Made by a program: the position numbers and the translations under genes
Part shown: piece by piece, positions 26,210-35,935 of the stretch
Position numbering within the stretch: the first letter of the stretch is position 1
Layout: every line of letters begins with the position of its first letter
Assembly (NCBI GenBank): GCA_964613795.1
Contig: CAZTJR010000017.1
Coordinates: 1-64,000, forward strand
Direction: 5' to 3'
Length of the DNA: 64,000 nucleotides
Source: Chromatocurvus sp964613795
Lineage (GTDB): Bacteria; Pseudomonadota; Gammaproteobacteria; Pseudomonadales; Halieaceae
Notes under the pieces: model-generated
Told to the model about the DNA's origin: nothing
Database searches by the model: none
What the model saw: the letters and a program-made list of their open reading frames with translations, nothing else

Positions 26210-28518
26210 ACAGCACTGAACTCAACCGCCGCCTTGAAGGCACCCTGGGCGAGGACCTTGAACGGCATTACACCCTGACGCTGGGACGCGACGAACCGGG
26301 TGGCTCGCATCGCTATCTGTATGAGGCACTGGCACTCTCGGTGCGCGACCGGCTGGTGGCGCGCTGGCGGCAGACCCGGCACCACCTCCGGGAGGTACGG
26401 CCCAGGCGCGTCAACTACCTGTCCATGGAGTTCCTCATCGGCCGCAGCCTGCACAACGCGGTGTTGAACCTCGACCTCGAGGACGATGTGCGCGATGCAC
26501 TGCAGCAGCATCACAACCAGCTTGAGGACGTGGAATCAGAAGAGCTCGATGCTGGCCTCGGCAACGGCGGTCTAGGGCGTCTCGCCGCCTGTTTTCTCGA
26601 CAGCTGTGCCAGCCTCGGCCTGCCCGTGACCGGCTATGGCATTCGCTACCAGTACGGCATGTTCCAGCAGCAGATTCGCAATGGCTTCCAGGTGGAACAC
26701 CCGGATGGCTGGCTGCGCAACGGCAACCCCTGGGAATTCGAGGTGCCGGAGCACGCCAAGCGCATCCGCTTCGGCGGCTACACGGATCACTATCGGGACG
26801 CGAACGGCCGGCACTGCGTGCGCTGGACAGAGACCTATGACGTACTCGCCGTCCCCTGTGACATGCCGATTCCGGGCTATCGTAATGGCGTGGTCAACAC
26901 CCTGCGCCTGTGGAAGGCCGAGGCCACGGAGGAGTTCAATCTCGATGAGTTCAACGCCGGCAGCTACACCGATGCGGTGCAGGCGAGAACCCGCGCCGAA
27001 CAGATCACCATGGTGCTTTACCCCAATGACCAGAGCGAACAGGGTAAGGAACTGCGGCTGCGTCAGCAGTATTTTCTGGCGTCCGCCAGCCTCCAGGACG
27101 TGCTGCAGCAGTGGCATGAACTGCATGGTCCCCAATTCGACACCTTCGCCGCGTACAACGTCTTCCAGCTCAATGACACGCACCCTACCCTCGCGATCGC
27201 CGAGATGATGCGACTGCTGCTGGACGACTACGGCCTTGAATGGAACGACGCCTGGATAACCACGCACAATAGCATGGCCTACACCAATCATACGCTACTG
27301 CCCGAGGCGCTCGAGGTCTGGCCCGTCAGCCTCTTCGAACGCCTGCTGCCGCGCCTGCTGGAAATCATCTACGAGATCAACGCCCGCTTCCTGAGCCGTG
27401 TTGCCGACCGCTGGCCGGGTGATGTCGAGCGCCAGCGCCGCATGTCAATTATCGAGGAGGGACCGGAACCCCGGGTGCGCATGGCCTTTCTCGGCATCAT
27501 CGGCAGTTTTTCCGTCAACGGTGTGGCCGCCCTGCATACCCGGCTGCTCACCAGCGGGCTGTTCCGGGATTTTTACGAATACTCACCGCAGCGCTTCAAC
27601 AACAAGACCAACGGCGTGACACCGCGACGCTGGCTGAGTCACTGCAATCCGGGACTGAAAGCGCTGCTGGATGACACGCTCGGCGACGGCTGGATATGCC
27701 ATCTGGACGAACTGGCACGCCTNNNNNNNNNNNNNNNNNNNNNNNNNNNNNNNNNNNNNNNNNNNNNNNNNNNNNNNNNNNNNNNNNNNNNNNNNNNNNN
27801 NNNNNNNNNNNNNNNNNNNNNNCGCTGCATTCTCATCGCCGGCAAGGCCGCACCGGGCTATGCAATGGCCAAGCTCCTGATCAAACTGATCAACAACGTC
27901 GCCTGGGTGATCAACCGCGATCCGCGCATGAAGCCCTGGCTGCGCGTGGCATTCCTGCCGGACTACAACGTATCCACCATGGAGGTCATCTGCACCGGGG
28001 TCGACCTGTCGGAACAGATTTCCACCGCAGGCAAGGAAGCCTCCGGCACCGGCAACATGAAGTTCATGATGAACGGGGCAGTTACCATCGGCACCCTGGA
28101 TGGCGCCAACATCGAAATCCGTGACGCCGTAGGCGAAAGCAACTTTTTCCTCTTTGGTCTCGACGCCGACCAGGTGCAGTCGCAGCGCGGGCAAACAGAT
28201 CCCGGGGCGTTGATCGCCGCCGACACCGCGTTTTCCCGGGTCATGCAGCTGCTGGAGAGCGGCCATTTCAACATGCTGGAGCCGGGCCTGTTCCGCACCG
28301 TCATTGACAGCATTCGCGACCCCTACGATCCGTGGATGACCGCGGCGGACTTCCGCAGCTATATCGACGCGCAGCTCGCGGTGGATGCCGCCTTCGCCGA
28401 CAGCGAGGGCTGGACGCGCAAGTGCATTGCCAACACGTCAGCGAGCGGCTACTTCTCCAGCGACCGCACCATCCGCGACTACGCGGACGAAATCTGGTTC
28501 CGAAAGGGCCACTGGTAA
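26206..28518 (+). CDS. glgP: Glycogen phosphorylase (interrupted by assembly gap)
   Basis: PLP enzyme releasing glucose-1-phosphate from glycogen ends. The N-terminal half shows YLSMEFLIGRSLHNAVLNL and LNDTHPTLAIAEMMRLLLDD; the C-terminal half has AGKAAPGYAMAKLLIKLINN and KEASGTGNMKFMMNGAVTIG, which contains the PLP lysine. An unknown stretch of 100 N (27723-27822) follows DELAR, and by comparison with the usual length of about 815-830 aa some 75-85 residues (including the R-I-H-E-Y-K-R motif) are missing while N stands for 34 codons. The frame happens to be kept. ATG 26206 is used because MNSTELNRRLEGT starts after the glgX overlap. Confidence 0.93.
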   Translation: MNSTELNRRLEGTLGEDLERHYTLTLGRDEPGGSHRYLYEALALSVRDRLVARWRQTRHHLREVRPRRVNYLSMEFLIGRSLHNAVLNLDLEDDVRDALQQHHNQLEDVESEELDAGLGNGGLGRLAACFLDSCASLGLPVTGYGIRYQYGMFQQQIRNGFQVEHPDGWLRNGNPWEFEVPEHAKRIRFGGYTDHYRDANGRHCVRWTETYDVLAVPCDMPIPGYRNGVVNTLRLWKAEATEEFNLDEFNAGSYTDAVQARTRAEQITMVLYPNDQSEQGKELRLRQQYFLASASLQDVLQQWHELHGPQFDTFAAYNVFQLNDTHPTLAIAEMMRLLLDDYGLEWNDAWITTHNSMAYTNHTLLPEALEVWPVSLFERLLPRLLEIIYEINARFLSRVADRWPGDVERQRRMSIIEEGPEPRVRMAFLGIIGSFSVNGVAALHTRLLTSGLFRDFYEYSPQRFNNKTNGVTPRRWLSHCNPGLKALLDDTLGDGWICHLDELARXXXXXXXXXXXXXXXXXXXXXXXXXXXXXXXXXXRCILIAGKAAPGYAMAKLLIKLINNVAWVINRDPRMKPWLRVAFLPDYNVSTMEVICTGVDLSEQISTAGKEASGTGNMKFMMNGAVTIGTLDGANIEIRDAVGESNFFLFGLDADQVQSQRGQTDPGALIAADTAFSRVMQLLESGHFNMLEPGLFRTVIDSIRDPYDPWMTAADFRSYIDAQLAVDAAFADSEGWTRKCIANTSASGYFSSDRTIRDYADEIWFRKGHW
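27723..27822. other. Assembly gap (100 N) inside glgP
   Basis: A run of exactly 100 N, the conventional placeholder for a gap of unknown size. The expected missing protein is larger than the 34 codons represented, so the true sequence is probably about 225-255 nt. No biological meaning should be read into this position. Confidence 0.98.
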
Positions 28519-28544
28519 CCATCGGAAGAGACAGGGTGTGATGC

Positions 28545-29813
28545 ATGGATGACCAAAATCCTCGCTACGTCAGCCGGCTGACGCGCAATACGCTGGCACT
28601 GGTCCTCGCCGGCGGTCGCGGTTCAAGACTCTACGAGCTCACCAACTGGCGCGCCAAGCCGGCCCTGTATTTCGGCGGCAAGTACCGCATTATCGACTTT
28701 CCGCTCTCCAACTGCGTGAATTCCGGCATACGCCAGATCGGCGTCCTCACCCAGTACAAGGCCTATTCGCTGATCCGGCACCTGATGCGCGGCTGGAGTC
28801 ACTTCAAGAAAGAATTCGGCGAGTTCGTGGAAATCCTGCCTGCCTCCCAACGCTATTCCGATGACTGGTACCAGGGCACCGCCGATGCGGTCTACCAGAA
28901 CCTGGACATTATCCGCGCCCAGCAGCCGGACCATGTCCTCATTCTCTCCGGCGACCACATTTACAAGATGGACTACGGACCCATGCTGGTAGAACACGTG
29001 GAGTCCGGTGCCGACATGACAGTGTGCTGCCTGGAAGTCCCCGTGGCGGAAGCCGCCAATACGTTCGGCGTGATGCAGGTGGATGCCAGCGGCCGTATTG
29101 TGGGCTTCGAGGAAAAGCCTGCCGAACCAAAGGAAATACCGGGAAAACCCGGTATGTGCCTTGCCTCGATGGGCAATTATGTGTTCGATACGGAGTTTCT
29201 GTGCGAGCAGCTGATTCAAGACGCGGCGGTCGCCGATTCAACGCGGGACTTCGGTCACGACGTGATTCCGGCTATGATAACGGCCTGTCATGTACACGCC
29301 TATCCGTTCCGCGACCCTCAAACCGGCGACAAGGCCTACTGGCGCGATGTCGGCACACTGGATTCGTTCTGGTTGGCCAACATGGAGCTGGTCTCCACCA
29401 CGCCGCGCCTGAACCTGTACGAGCGCGAATGGCCGCTGTGGACCTACCAGGAGCAGCTGCCGCCCGCCAAGTTCGTCTGGCAGGAGGGTGATCGTCGAGG
29501 ACAGGCGCTGGACTCCATGGTCGCAGGCGGCGTGATTGTTTCCGGCAGTCATGTCAGCGAGTCCGTGATTTTTTCCAATGCGCGACTGCACTCCTACTCC
29601 CGCGTGCGCGCTTCGGTGATCCTGCCCGATACGGAGGTGGGTCGCCGCGTGCAGATGCAGAACGCGATTGTTGATCGCGGCTGTATCATTCCGGAGGGAA
29701 TGCGCATTGGCTTTGACACTGAAGAGGATAGAGCAAACGGCTTCCGCGTCAGCACCGGCGGCATCGTCCTGATCACCCGGGGCATGCTGGGCCTGGCAGA
29801 AGGATCCGCCTGA
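28545..29813 (+). CDS. glgC: Glucose-1-phosphate adenylyltransferase (ADP-glucose pyrophosphorylase)
   Basis: Makes ADP-glucose from glucose-1-phosphate and ATP, the committed step of glycogen synthesis. The 422-aa length is standard. LVLAGGRGSRLYELTNWRAK is the nucleotide-binding and regulatory N-terminus, IDFPLSNCVNSGIRQIGVLT the catalytic core, and FEEKPAEPK the glucose-phosphate lysine region. A C-terminal beta-helix, with hexapeptide-like VIVSGSHVSESVIFSNAR, begins near residue 320. It lies 26 nt after glgP and 5 nt before pgm. GlgC is usually allosterically regulated by glycolytic intermediates; that cannot be read from this sequence. Confidence 0.96.
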   Translation: MDDQNPRYVSRLTRNTLALVLAGGRGSRLYELTNWRAKPALYFGGKYRIIDFPLSNCVNSGIRQIGVLTQYKAYSLIRHLMRGWSHFKKEFGEFVEILPASQRYSDDWYQGTADAVYQNLDIIRAQQPDHVLILSGDHIYKMDYGPMLVEHVESGADMTVCCLEVPVAEAANTFGVMQVDASGRIVGFEEKPAEPKEIPGKPGMCLASMGNYVFDTEFLCEQLIQDAAVADSTRDFGHDVIPAMITACHVHAYPFRDPQTGDKAYWRDVGTLDSFWLANMELVSTTPRLNLYEREWPLWTYQEQLPPAKFVWQEGDRRGQALDSMVAGGVIVSGSHVSESVIFSNARLHSYSRVRASVILPDTEVGRRVQMQNAIVDRGCIIPEGMRIGFDTEEDRANGFRVSTGGIVLITRGMLGLAEGSA

Positions 29814-29818
29814 TTATT

Positions 29819-31468
29819 ATGGATATATCGCAAATGTCAGTAGCGCACATCGAAACCCGCCCCTATGATGGCCAGCGGCCGGGAACCTCCGGACTGCGCA
29901 AGAAGGTGGCAGAGTTTCAGCAACCGAAATACCTGGAAAACTTCGTGCAGTCTCTATTCAACGCTATCGGCCGCGATCAGCGCAGGTCGCTGGTAATCGG
30001 CGGCGATGGACGCTACTTCAACCGCGACGCGCTGCAGCGAATTCTCTGCATGGCGGCCGCCAACGGCTTCAGCCATGCCATCGTCGGCCGCGGCGGACTG
30101 CTGTCAACGCCGGCCGCTTCCTGCCTTATCCGCAAGTACGGCGCGACCGGCGGCATCATTCTCTCGGCCAGCCACAACCCCGGCGGCCCGGAGGCCGACT
30201 TCGGCATCAAGTTCAACGGCAGCAACGGTGGCCCGGCAACGGAAGCCGTTACTGCCGAAATACACGAATGCACCCAGACCATTGACCATTACCTGACGCT
30301 GGATGCGCGCTATATCGATATCGACCACGATGGCAGCCAGATGCTCGGCAACATGGTCGTCGAAGTGGTGGACCCGGTCAGCGACTATGCCGAGCTGATG
30401 GCGTCTATCTTTGATTTCCCGGCCATTGCCAAGGTGCTGGGTAACAGCCGCTTCCAGGTCTGCTTCGACGCCATGCACGCCGTCACCGGGCCCTACGCCA
30501 GGGAGATTCTTGAACGCCGACTTGGCGCGCCCGCCGGCACCGTCATCAACGCTGAACCACTGGAAGACTTCGGCGGCGGCCACCCGGACCCGAATCTGGC
30601 CCACGCGCGAGAACTCGTCGCCCGCATGAATGGCGATGACCCGCCGGACTTCGGCGCCGCCTCCGACGGCGACGGCGACCGCAACATGGTGCTGGGTAAG
30701 GGATTCTACATCAATCCATGTGACTCACTCGCGGTGCTGGCGGCAAATGCTCACCTGATACCCGGCTACAACGGCCGTCTCGCAGGGGTGGCGCGCTCCA
30801 TGCCCACCAGTCGCGCAGTCGACCGGGTGGCGGCGACAAAGGGCTTCGACTGCCACGAGACACCAACCGGCTGGAAGTTCTTCGGCAACCTGATGGATGC
30901 CGGCCTCATAACCCTGTGCGGTGAAGAGAGCTTCGGCACCGGCTCTAACCATGTACGCGAGAAAGACGGACTATGGGCCGTGCTCTACTGGCTCAACATT
31001 ATCGCCGCGCGCAAGCAGTCGGCCCACGCCATCGTGCGCGAACACTGGCGACAGTACGGCCGTGACTTCTTCACCCGGCACGATTACGAGAACGTCGACG
31101 CCGCGGCGGCCGAGGCGCTGATGGACGCTTTGCGGAAAAGTCTGCCGCGCCTGTCAGGGCAGACCTTTTCCGGGCATACGGTGAGCGCCGCCGATGACTT
31201 CCGCTACGTCGACCCCGTGGATGGCAGCGTCAGTGAAGGCCAGGGGATTCGTATTGTCTTTGAGGATGATGCGCGCATCGTTTACCGGCTTTCCGGCACG
31301 GGCACCGCCGGCGCGACGCTGCGCGTCTACTGCGACAGCTTTCAGCGTGATCCGTCACTGCTGGAAGTCGACACCCAACGCGCCCTGGGCAGCGTGCTGC
31401 GGGCGGCAAACGACATCGCCGGGATTGTCAGCCGCACCGGGCGCACATCACCAGACGTCATCACCTGA
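29819..31468 (+). CDS. pgm: Alpha-D-glucose phosphate-specific phosphoglucomutase
   Basis: Interconverts glucose-6-phosphate and glucose-1-phosphate, linking glycolysis to glgC (and returning the glgP product). The 549-aa protein belongs to the alpha-phosphohexomutase family of the eukaryotic PGM1 type: TRPYDGQRPGTSGLRKKV at the N-terminus, phosphoserine in ILSASHNPGGPEADFGIKFN, metal loop SDGDGDRNMVLG and sugar loop CGEESFGTGSNHVREKDGLW. ATG 29819 is used; a second Met at 29834 (MSVAHIETRP) is an equally possible start as neither has a strong ribosome site. It sits inside the glycogen operon, which is less usual than a lone pgm gene. Confidence 0.93.
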   Translation: MDISQMSVAHIETRPYDGQRPGTSGLRKKVAEFQQPKYLENFVQSLFNAIGRDQRRSLVIGGDGRYFNRDALQRILCMAAANGFSHAIVGRGGLLSTPAASCLIRKYGATGGIILSASHNPGGPEADFGIKFNGSNGGPATEAVTAEIHECTQTIDHYLTLDARYIDIDHDGSQMLGNMVVEVVDPVSDYAELMASIFDFPAIAKVLGNSRFQVCFDAMHAVTGPYAREILERRLGAPAGTVINAEPLEDFGGGHPDPNLAHARELVARMNGDDPPDFGAASDGDGDRNMVLGKGFYINPCDSLAVLAANAHLIPGYNGRLAGVARSMPTSRAVDRVAATKGFDCHETPTGWKFFGNLMDAGLITLCGEESFGTGSNHVREKDGLWAVLYWLNIIAARKQSAHAIVREHWRQYGRDFFTRHDYENVDAAAAEALMDALRKSLPRLSGQTFSGHTVSAADDFRYVDPVDGSVSEGQGIRIVFEDDARIVYRLSGTGTAGATLRVYCDSFQRDPSLLEVDTQRALGSVLRAANDIAGIVSRTGRTSPDVIT

Positions 31469-31481
31469 GGGCCTGAGCTTC

Positions 31482-33122
31482 ATGCGTTCACGCCAGGGCG
31501 ACAAAGTCCTGAACATCCTTATGCTCGCTGCCGAGAACGGTGCCCTGCCCGGCGGCAAGGTCGGCGGGATCGGCGATGTGATCCGCGATGCGCCTGTCGC
31601 TCTTGCCGGGCTGCAGCACTCGGTCACCGTGCTGACCCCGGGTTACGGGCACTTCAGCCGCCTGCCAGGCGCGACACGGATCGACACGCTGCAGACGGTG
31701 TTTCGGGCACAGCGGGACAGCGTCTCCCTGTACCGGGTACCGCACCAGACCGGGACCGCCGGCGTCAGCTGCCTGGCGCTGGAGCATCCGCTTTTCAGCA
31801 GCGCCGGCGCGGCGCGCATCTACGTCGATGATGACCCGGCACGACCTTTCGCCACGGATGCCAGCCGCTTTGCCCTGTTCTGTGCTGCTGCCGCTGCCGC
31901 CCTTGCAGACGGCGTGATCCCGCGACCCGATATTATTCACCTGCATGACTGGCACAGCGCGCTGTTCGCGCTATTGCTGCACGCCGACCCTGCCTACGCG
32001 GCCATCGCTGATATTCCCCTGGTCTATACCATTCACAACCTGGCACTGCAGGGGATCCGCCCTCTGAGCGGCGACGAGTCGGCGCTGTTCTCGTGGTTTC
32101 CGGCGCTGCCGCACCTGCCGCCGTCGGCAATTGATCCGCGCTACCGCGACTGCTACAACCCGATGCGCGCGGCCATTGCGCTCTGCAACCGGGTGCACGC
32201 GGTGTCACCGCAGTATGCCCAGGAGATCTGCGACCTCGACAGCGACGTTGGCTGCGGTCTGCAGGCAGACCTGCGCCATGCCCGCCACGAGGGCCGTCTC
32301 GCCGGCATATTGAATGGCTGTGACTATCCCGAGGTAACAAAAGCACCCGCCACATTCGCCGACTCCCTTGCGCTTGCGCGACGCGATGTGCGGCGCTGGA
32401 TCGGCAGGACCACGGAAGCACGCAGCAGCCATGTCCTTGCGCTGCATCAGCTCGACCATTGGCTGTCGGGGAGAGAGCCCCGTCCACAGGCACTGCTGAC
32501 CTCGGTGGGGCGGCTCACAGAGCAGAAACTCGGCCTCCTCTGCGCCGTCATGCCCGGCGGACGCCTGTGCCTTGAGCACGCGCTGGATGCACTCGGTGAT
32601 GACGGCCTCTGCGTGATGCTGGGCAGTGGTGATCCGACGCTGGAAATGATCCTGACGCGTCTCGCCAGCGAGCGTGACAACCTGCTGTTCCTTTGCGGTT
32701 ACTCGGACGCACTGGCCGATGCGCTGTATTCGGCCGGCGATCTGTTCCTCATGCCGAGCACGTTCGAGCCCTGCGGCATCAGCCAGATGCTGGCCATGCG
32801 CGAAGGCCAACCCTGCCTGGTCAATGCCGTGGGGGGGCTGGTCGATACCGTCCAGGATGGGGGAACAGGCTTCGTTTTCGCGGCGGATGCCGACCGAGGC
32901 GCGGAGCAGGCGCTGCTTGTGCGTCTTGGCCAGGCACTTGACTGCCTGCGCACACAGCCCGAGGCCTATCGCAGGATCCGCGCGGATGCCGCGGCGGAGC
33001 GATTTCCCTGGGAACGCACCGCGCTGGCCTACTGCGAGACACTGTATTCCCCGCTACTGCCGGCATCGCCGGACCGGCAAGCGCCTCAAAGGGTTGGAGA
33101 GAACGACCTCAGAAGGCAATAA
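31482..33122 (+). CDS. glgA: Glycogen synthase (GT5, ADP-glucose)
   Basis: Elongates alpha-1,4-glucan from ADP-glucose. A 546-aa GT5 enzyme: the ADP-glucose-binding K-x-G-G is in GGKVGGIGDVIRDAPVAL (about residues 24-41), IIHLHDWHSALFALLL and YTIHNLALQGI follow, and the C-terminal domain has SVGRLTEQKLGLL and PSTFEPCGISQMLAMREGQP, with the conserved Glu and Cys. ATG 31482 follows pgm after 13 nt and is preceded by GAGG within the pgm stop region. It is the last gene of the glycogen operon; its 3' end overlaps the converging MBL-fold gene by 14 nt. Confidence 0.95.
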   Translation: MRSRQGDKVLNILMLAAENGALPGGKVGGIGDVIRDAPVALAGLQHSVTVLTPGYGHFSRLPGATRIDTLQTVFRAQRDSVSLYRVPHQTGTAGVSCLALEHPLFSSAGAARIYVDDDPARPFATDASRFALFCAAAAAALADGVIPRPDIIHLHDWHSALFALLLHADPAYAAIADIPLVYTIHNLALQGIRPLSGDESALFSWFPALPHLPPSAIDPRYRDCYNPMRAAIALCNRVHAVSPQYAQEICDLDSDVGCGLQADLRHARHEGRLAGILNGCDYPEVTKAPATFADSLALARRDVRRWIGRTTEARSSHVLALHQLDHWLSGREPRPQALLTSVGRLTEQKLGLLCAVMPGGRLCLEHALDALGDDGLCVMLGSGDPTLEMILTRLASERDNLLFLCGYSDALADALYSAGDLFLMPSTFEPCGISQMLAMREGQPCLVNAVGGLVDTVQDGGTGFVFAADADRGAEQALLVRLGQALDCLRTQPEAYRRIRADAAAERFPWERTALAYCETLYSPLLPASPDRQAPQRVGENDLRRQ

Positions 33123-34512
33123 CCTCGCCGCGCTCCGGGATTCCGGCCTCGATTCCCAGCTCCGTCTGGAGGCGCTCGGCCAGGGCGATCTGCGCCGAGG
33201 CCTCGCCGTGTACCAGCACCGTCGCGGGACACCTGTCAAAGGCGGATAACCATGCCACGAGTTCACTCTGCCCGGCATGGGCTGACAGCCCGCCGAGCGT
33301 TTCAATCTGTGCCTTGACCACAAACTCATCCTGAAACAGCCGGATCTTGCGTATGCCGTCCACCAGCAGGCGTCCGAGCGTGCCACGTGCCTGAAAACCG
33401 GCAAAAATAAGGGTATTGCGCTCGTCCCAGATGCGCTGCTTGATGTGATGCCGGATGCGCCCGCCGGTGCACATGCCGCTGCCGGCAATGATGATCGCGC
33501 CTGACTTGATGCGATTGATGGCCATCGACTGTTCCGTATCCGGGGTAAGACGCAGCGTCGGCAGGAAGGTGTTCAGCGAAGCGCGGTGCGCTGCCTCGAG
33601 GGCTTTCATGTCGGTATCGTCAAGCAGCCTGAGCCAGTTGTTGTAGGTCTCGGTGACGGCAATTGCCATGGGACTGTCCAGGAACACCTGCCAGTCGTCG
33701 AGTTCGCCGGCATGGTACAGGCAGCCGAGGTGAAACAGAATCTCCTGAGTGCGGCCAACGGCAAAGGCGGGAATCATGACATTACCGCCCCGTGCCCAGG
33801 TATCACGCAGTATTTCCCGAAATTCCGCCACTGTGTCAATTTCCGTGCGATGCTCACGATCGCCGTAGGTGCTCTCCATCATGACCAGGTCGGCATGCTG
33901 CAGGGTGGCCGGCCTGCGCATCAGGACAGAATCGGTTTTGCCAAGATCCCCCGAATACACCAGGGTGCGCACTTCACCCGCCTCCATACAGCGGATTTCG
34001 ATAATGGCTGACCCGAGAATGTGACCGGCATCCTGAAAGACCAGACTGGCGCCGTCGGCCAGAGCAACGCGCTGATTGTACGCATAGCCCTTACAGGCGC
34101 GGATCACCGCGTCTACATCCTCCATCGTGTACCTCGGCGCGATCTCCCCGCGGCCGCGACGACGATTACGCAGATTGGCGCGCTCGAGATCGCGCAGGTA
34201 GAGACCCGCGGCGTCCTTGAGCATGATCACCAGCAGCTCTGCCGTTGCCTCGGTGCACAACAGCGGACCGCTAAAACCCTCATGAAACAGGCGGGGCAGC
34301 AGGCCCGAATGGTCGAGGTGCGCATGGGAGAGTATCACGGCATCCAGGGACGCCGGATCGAAGGCAAAGACCTCGTCCTGCACGCGGTCAACGGCATCAC
34401 CGCCCTGGTGCATGCCGCAGTCGAGCAGAAAGCGCCCGACGCCAGCGGCCTCAAGAAGATGGCAGGAGCCGGTCACCTCGCGGGCGGCACCAAAGCAGGT
34501 TACGGTCGGCAT
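33109..34512 (-). CDS. MBL-fold/beta-CASP nuclease-like protein
   Basis: A 467-aa metallo-beta-lactamase-fold protein with the RNA-specificity (beta-CASP) insertion. The zinc motif HAHLDH is at 63-68, further ligands lie in YSGDLGKTD, and the C-terminal beta-CASP motifs AGSGMCTGGRIRHHIKQRIW and GGLSAHAGQSELVAWLS are present, matching CPSF73/Ysh1-like RNA processing enzymes. RNA cleavage is the family role; specific targets are unknown. It overlaps glgA by 14 nt at the 3' ends and lies 66 nt after the DUF4124 gene on the same strand. Confidence 0.88.
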   Translation of the reverse strand: MPTVTCFGAAREVTGSCHLLEAAGVGRFLLDCGMHQGGDAVDRVQDEVFAFDPASLDAVILSHAHLDHSGLLPRLFHEGFSGPLLCTEATAELLVIMLKDAAGLYLRDLERANLRNRRRGRGEIAPRYTMEDVDAVIRACKGYAYNQRVALADGASLVFQDAGHILGSAIIEIRCMEAGEVRTLVYSGDLGKTDSVLMRRPATLQHADLVMMESTYGDREHRTEIDTVAEFREILRDTWARGGNVMIPAFAVGRTQEILFHLGCLYHAGELDDWQVFLDSPMAIAVTETYNNWLRLLDDTDMKALEAAHRASLNTFLPTLRLTPDTEQSMAINRIKSGAIIIAGSGMCTGGRIRHHIKQRIWDERNTLIFAGFQARGTLGRLLVDGIRKIRLFQDEFVVKAQIETLGGLSAHAGQSELVAWLSAFDRCPATVLVHGEASAQIALAERLQTELGIEAGIPERGEVIAF

Positions 34513-34578
34513 AGCGGGTCTTCTCCGGCTCGAAGGTCGCGACAGGGCGCACTACGGGGCGGTGACCCGGCGTCCGCA

Positions 34579-35199
34579 TCAGTCACGTGAGGACACAATG
34601 GGGCGCATCAGCTGCCGGTTACCTGGCTGAATCACCTGAAAGCCCGGGGGCACCCGGGCTGGAGAGAAGGGGCGGTGACGAGGATGCCGCAGCGAATGCG
34701 GATATGTACCGCGCAGACGTGGGGTAATCCACAGCAACGGCGCGGGCTGTGGCGACCTGGCTGCCTCCCGGGCAGGGAAATCGCGATTCGTGGTGTAGCG
34801 AGTACCCGACGGTCTGGCGTTCTCACGCTCGGCCTCGCGTTCGCGACGTGCCTGCACCATACGCCGGGTTGTCAGTCGCAAAGTCCGCAGACGCGCCTTG
34901 GGATCCGCCGTCGCAGCGCCCGCCGTGACGTGCATCACCTCGGACGCGGTGCCGGACGCCGGCGGCTGGTCGCTGAACAGCACCTCGCCATTGTTGCCGA
35001 CAGAGCGATAAACCGTGGTCGCCCAGGCCGGCTGCAGCAGCAGCAGGAAGAGTGCAGAGGCTGCGATCAGAGACGGGCCTCTGCACCCGACATTGTTCGA
35101 GCGCTGTCCTGTCCTGCCGGGAAGGCAGCAGGCGAGCGGACGAGTGCCGCCGTGCAGACGGCTACTCGACCACCAGTTCCACACGTCGGTTCTGCGCAC
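34579..35199 (-). CDS. DUF4124-domain exported protein
   Basis: A 206-aa protein. After a long N-terminal leader with hydrophobic core SLIAASALFLLLLQPAWA comes the DUF4124 pattern TTVYRSVGNNGEVLFSDQPP (about residues 60-80), a fold found in many proteobacterial periplasmic proteins of unknown role. The C-terminal half is rich in Arg/Pro. The start is uncertain: GTG 35199 overlaps the OmpA gene by 38 nt, and GTG 35187 is also possible; no ATG precedes the signal. A functional link to the OmpA lipoprotein by coupled translation is inferred. Confidence 0.6.
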   Translation of the reverse strand: MRRTDVWNWWSSSRLHGGTRPLACCLPGRTGQRSNNVGCRGPSLIAASALFLLLLQPAWATTVYRSVGNNGEVLFSDQPPASGTASEVMHVTAGAATADPKARLRTLRLTTRRMVQARREREAERENARPSGTRYTTNRDFPAREAARSPQPAPLLWITPRLRGTYPHSLRHPRHRPFSPARVPPGFQVIQPGNRQLMRPIVSSRD

Positions 35200-35935
35200 G
35201 ACCGTCTTCCGTGTCGTTGCTGGCCATGGGCTCTGACTCGCCTTTGCCGGAAGAACTCAGGCTGCTGCGGCTTACGCCCTTGGACACCAGATAGTCTACC
35301 ACCGCGTCAGCACGACGCTCCGACAGCTTCTGGTTGTAGGCCTCGTCTCCGCGGCTATCGGTGTGGCCGACGACGTTCAGGTTTACGGCCTCGCTGTGGG
35401 ATTTGATCACCGCGACCGCCCGATCGAGCGCTGCCTTGGATGACCGGTCGAGTTCAGCACTGTCGAAGTCGAAGCCCAATCGGTTGATGGTCAGAACCAC
35501 CTCGTCCTTTATCGGGCAGCCAATCTCGTCCACGTTGACATCCGCCGGCGTCCCGGCGCACTGATCGAGGTAGTCGGCAACGCCATCACGGTCGCCATCC
35601 AGCGCGCAGCCCCGACCGTCGACGTCGACACCCGCGGGGGTGCGGGGGCAGCGGTCCCTGTTGTCGGGCACACCATCAGTATCGCTGTCTGCCGGCGGCG
35701 CCTGACGCGGTGCCGCAGCTTCCTCTCCCTGCTCACAGCTGATAAGGGAAATGCCGGTCCCGATCACAGCCCCGGGAAGGACACCGGTACCACCCGAACT
35801 CGCAGCGCCGATCAGGCCGCCGGCCGTGGTCAACCCGACGACACAGGTTTCCATCTGCCGCTCGGTCAGGTTGCTGCAGGCGCCGAGCACGATCATGAGC
35901 GGTGCCAGGAGCGTGATTCTCATTGTTGTATTCAT
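35162..35935 (-). CDS. OmpA-family lipoprotein with thrombospondin type 3 repeats
   Basis: A 257-aa outer-membrane lipoprotein: the signal ends at LGAC (Cys20). A Gly-rich segment (about 30-65) precedes calcium-binding-like type 3 repeats (DSDTDGVPDNRDRCPRTP and DGDRDGVADYLDQC, about 83-140), then an OmpA/MotB peptidoglycan-binding domain (NVVGHTDSRGDEAYNQKLSE, about 190-210). It likely tethers the outer membrane to peptidoglycan. ATG 35935 has AAAAGGA 6 nt upstream. Confidence 0.9.
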   Translation of the reverse strand: MNTTMRITLLAPLMIVLGACSNLTERQMETCVVGLTTAGGLIGAASSGGTGVLPGAVIGTGISLISCEQGEEAAAPRQAPPADSDTDGVPDNRDRCPRTPAGVDVDGRGCALDGDRDGVADYLDQCAGTPADVNVDEIGCPIKDEVVLTINRLGFDFDSAELDRSSKAALDRAVAVIKSHSEAVNLNVVGHTDSRGDEAYNQKLSERRADAVVDYLVSKGVSRSSLSSSGKGESEPMASNDTEDGRAQNRRVELVVE

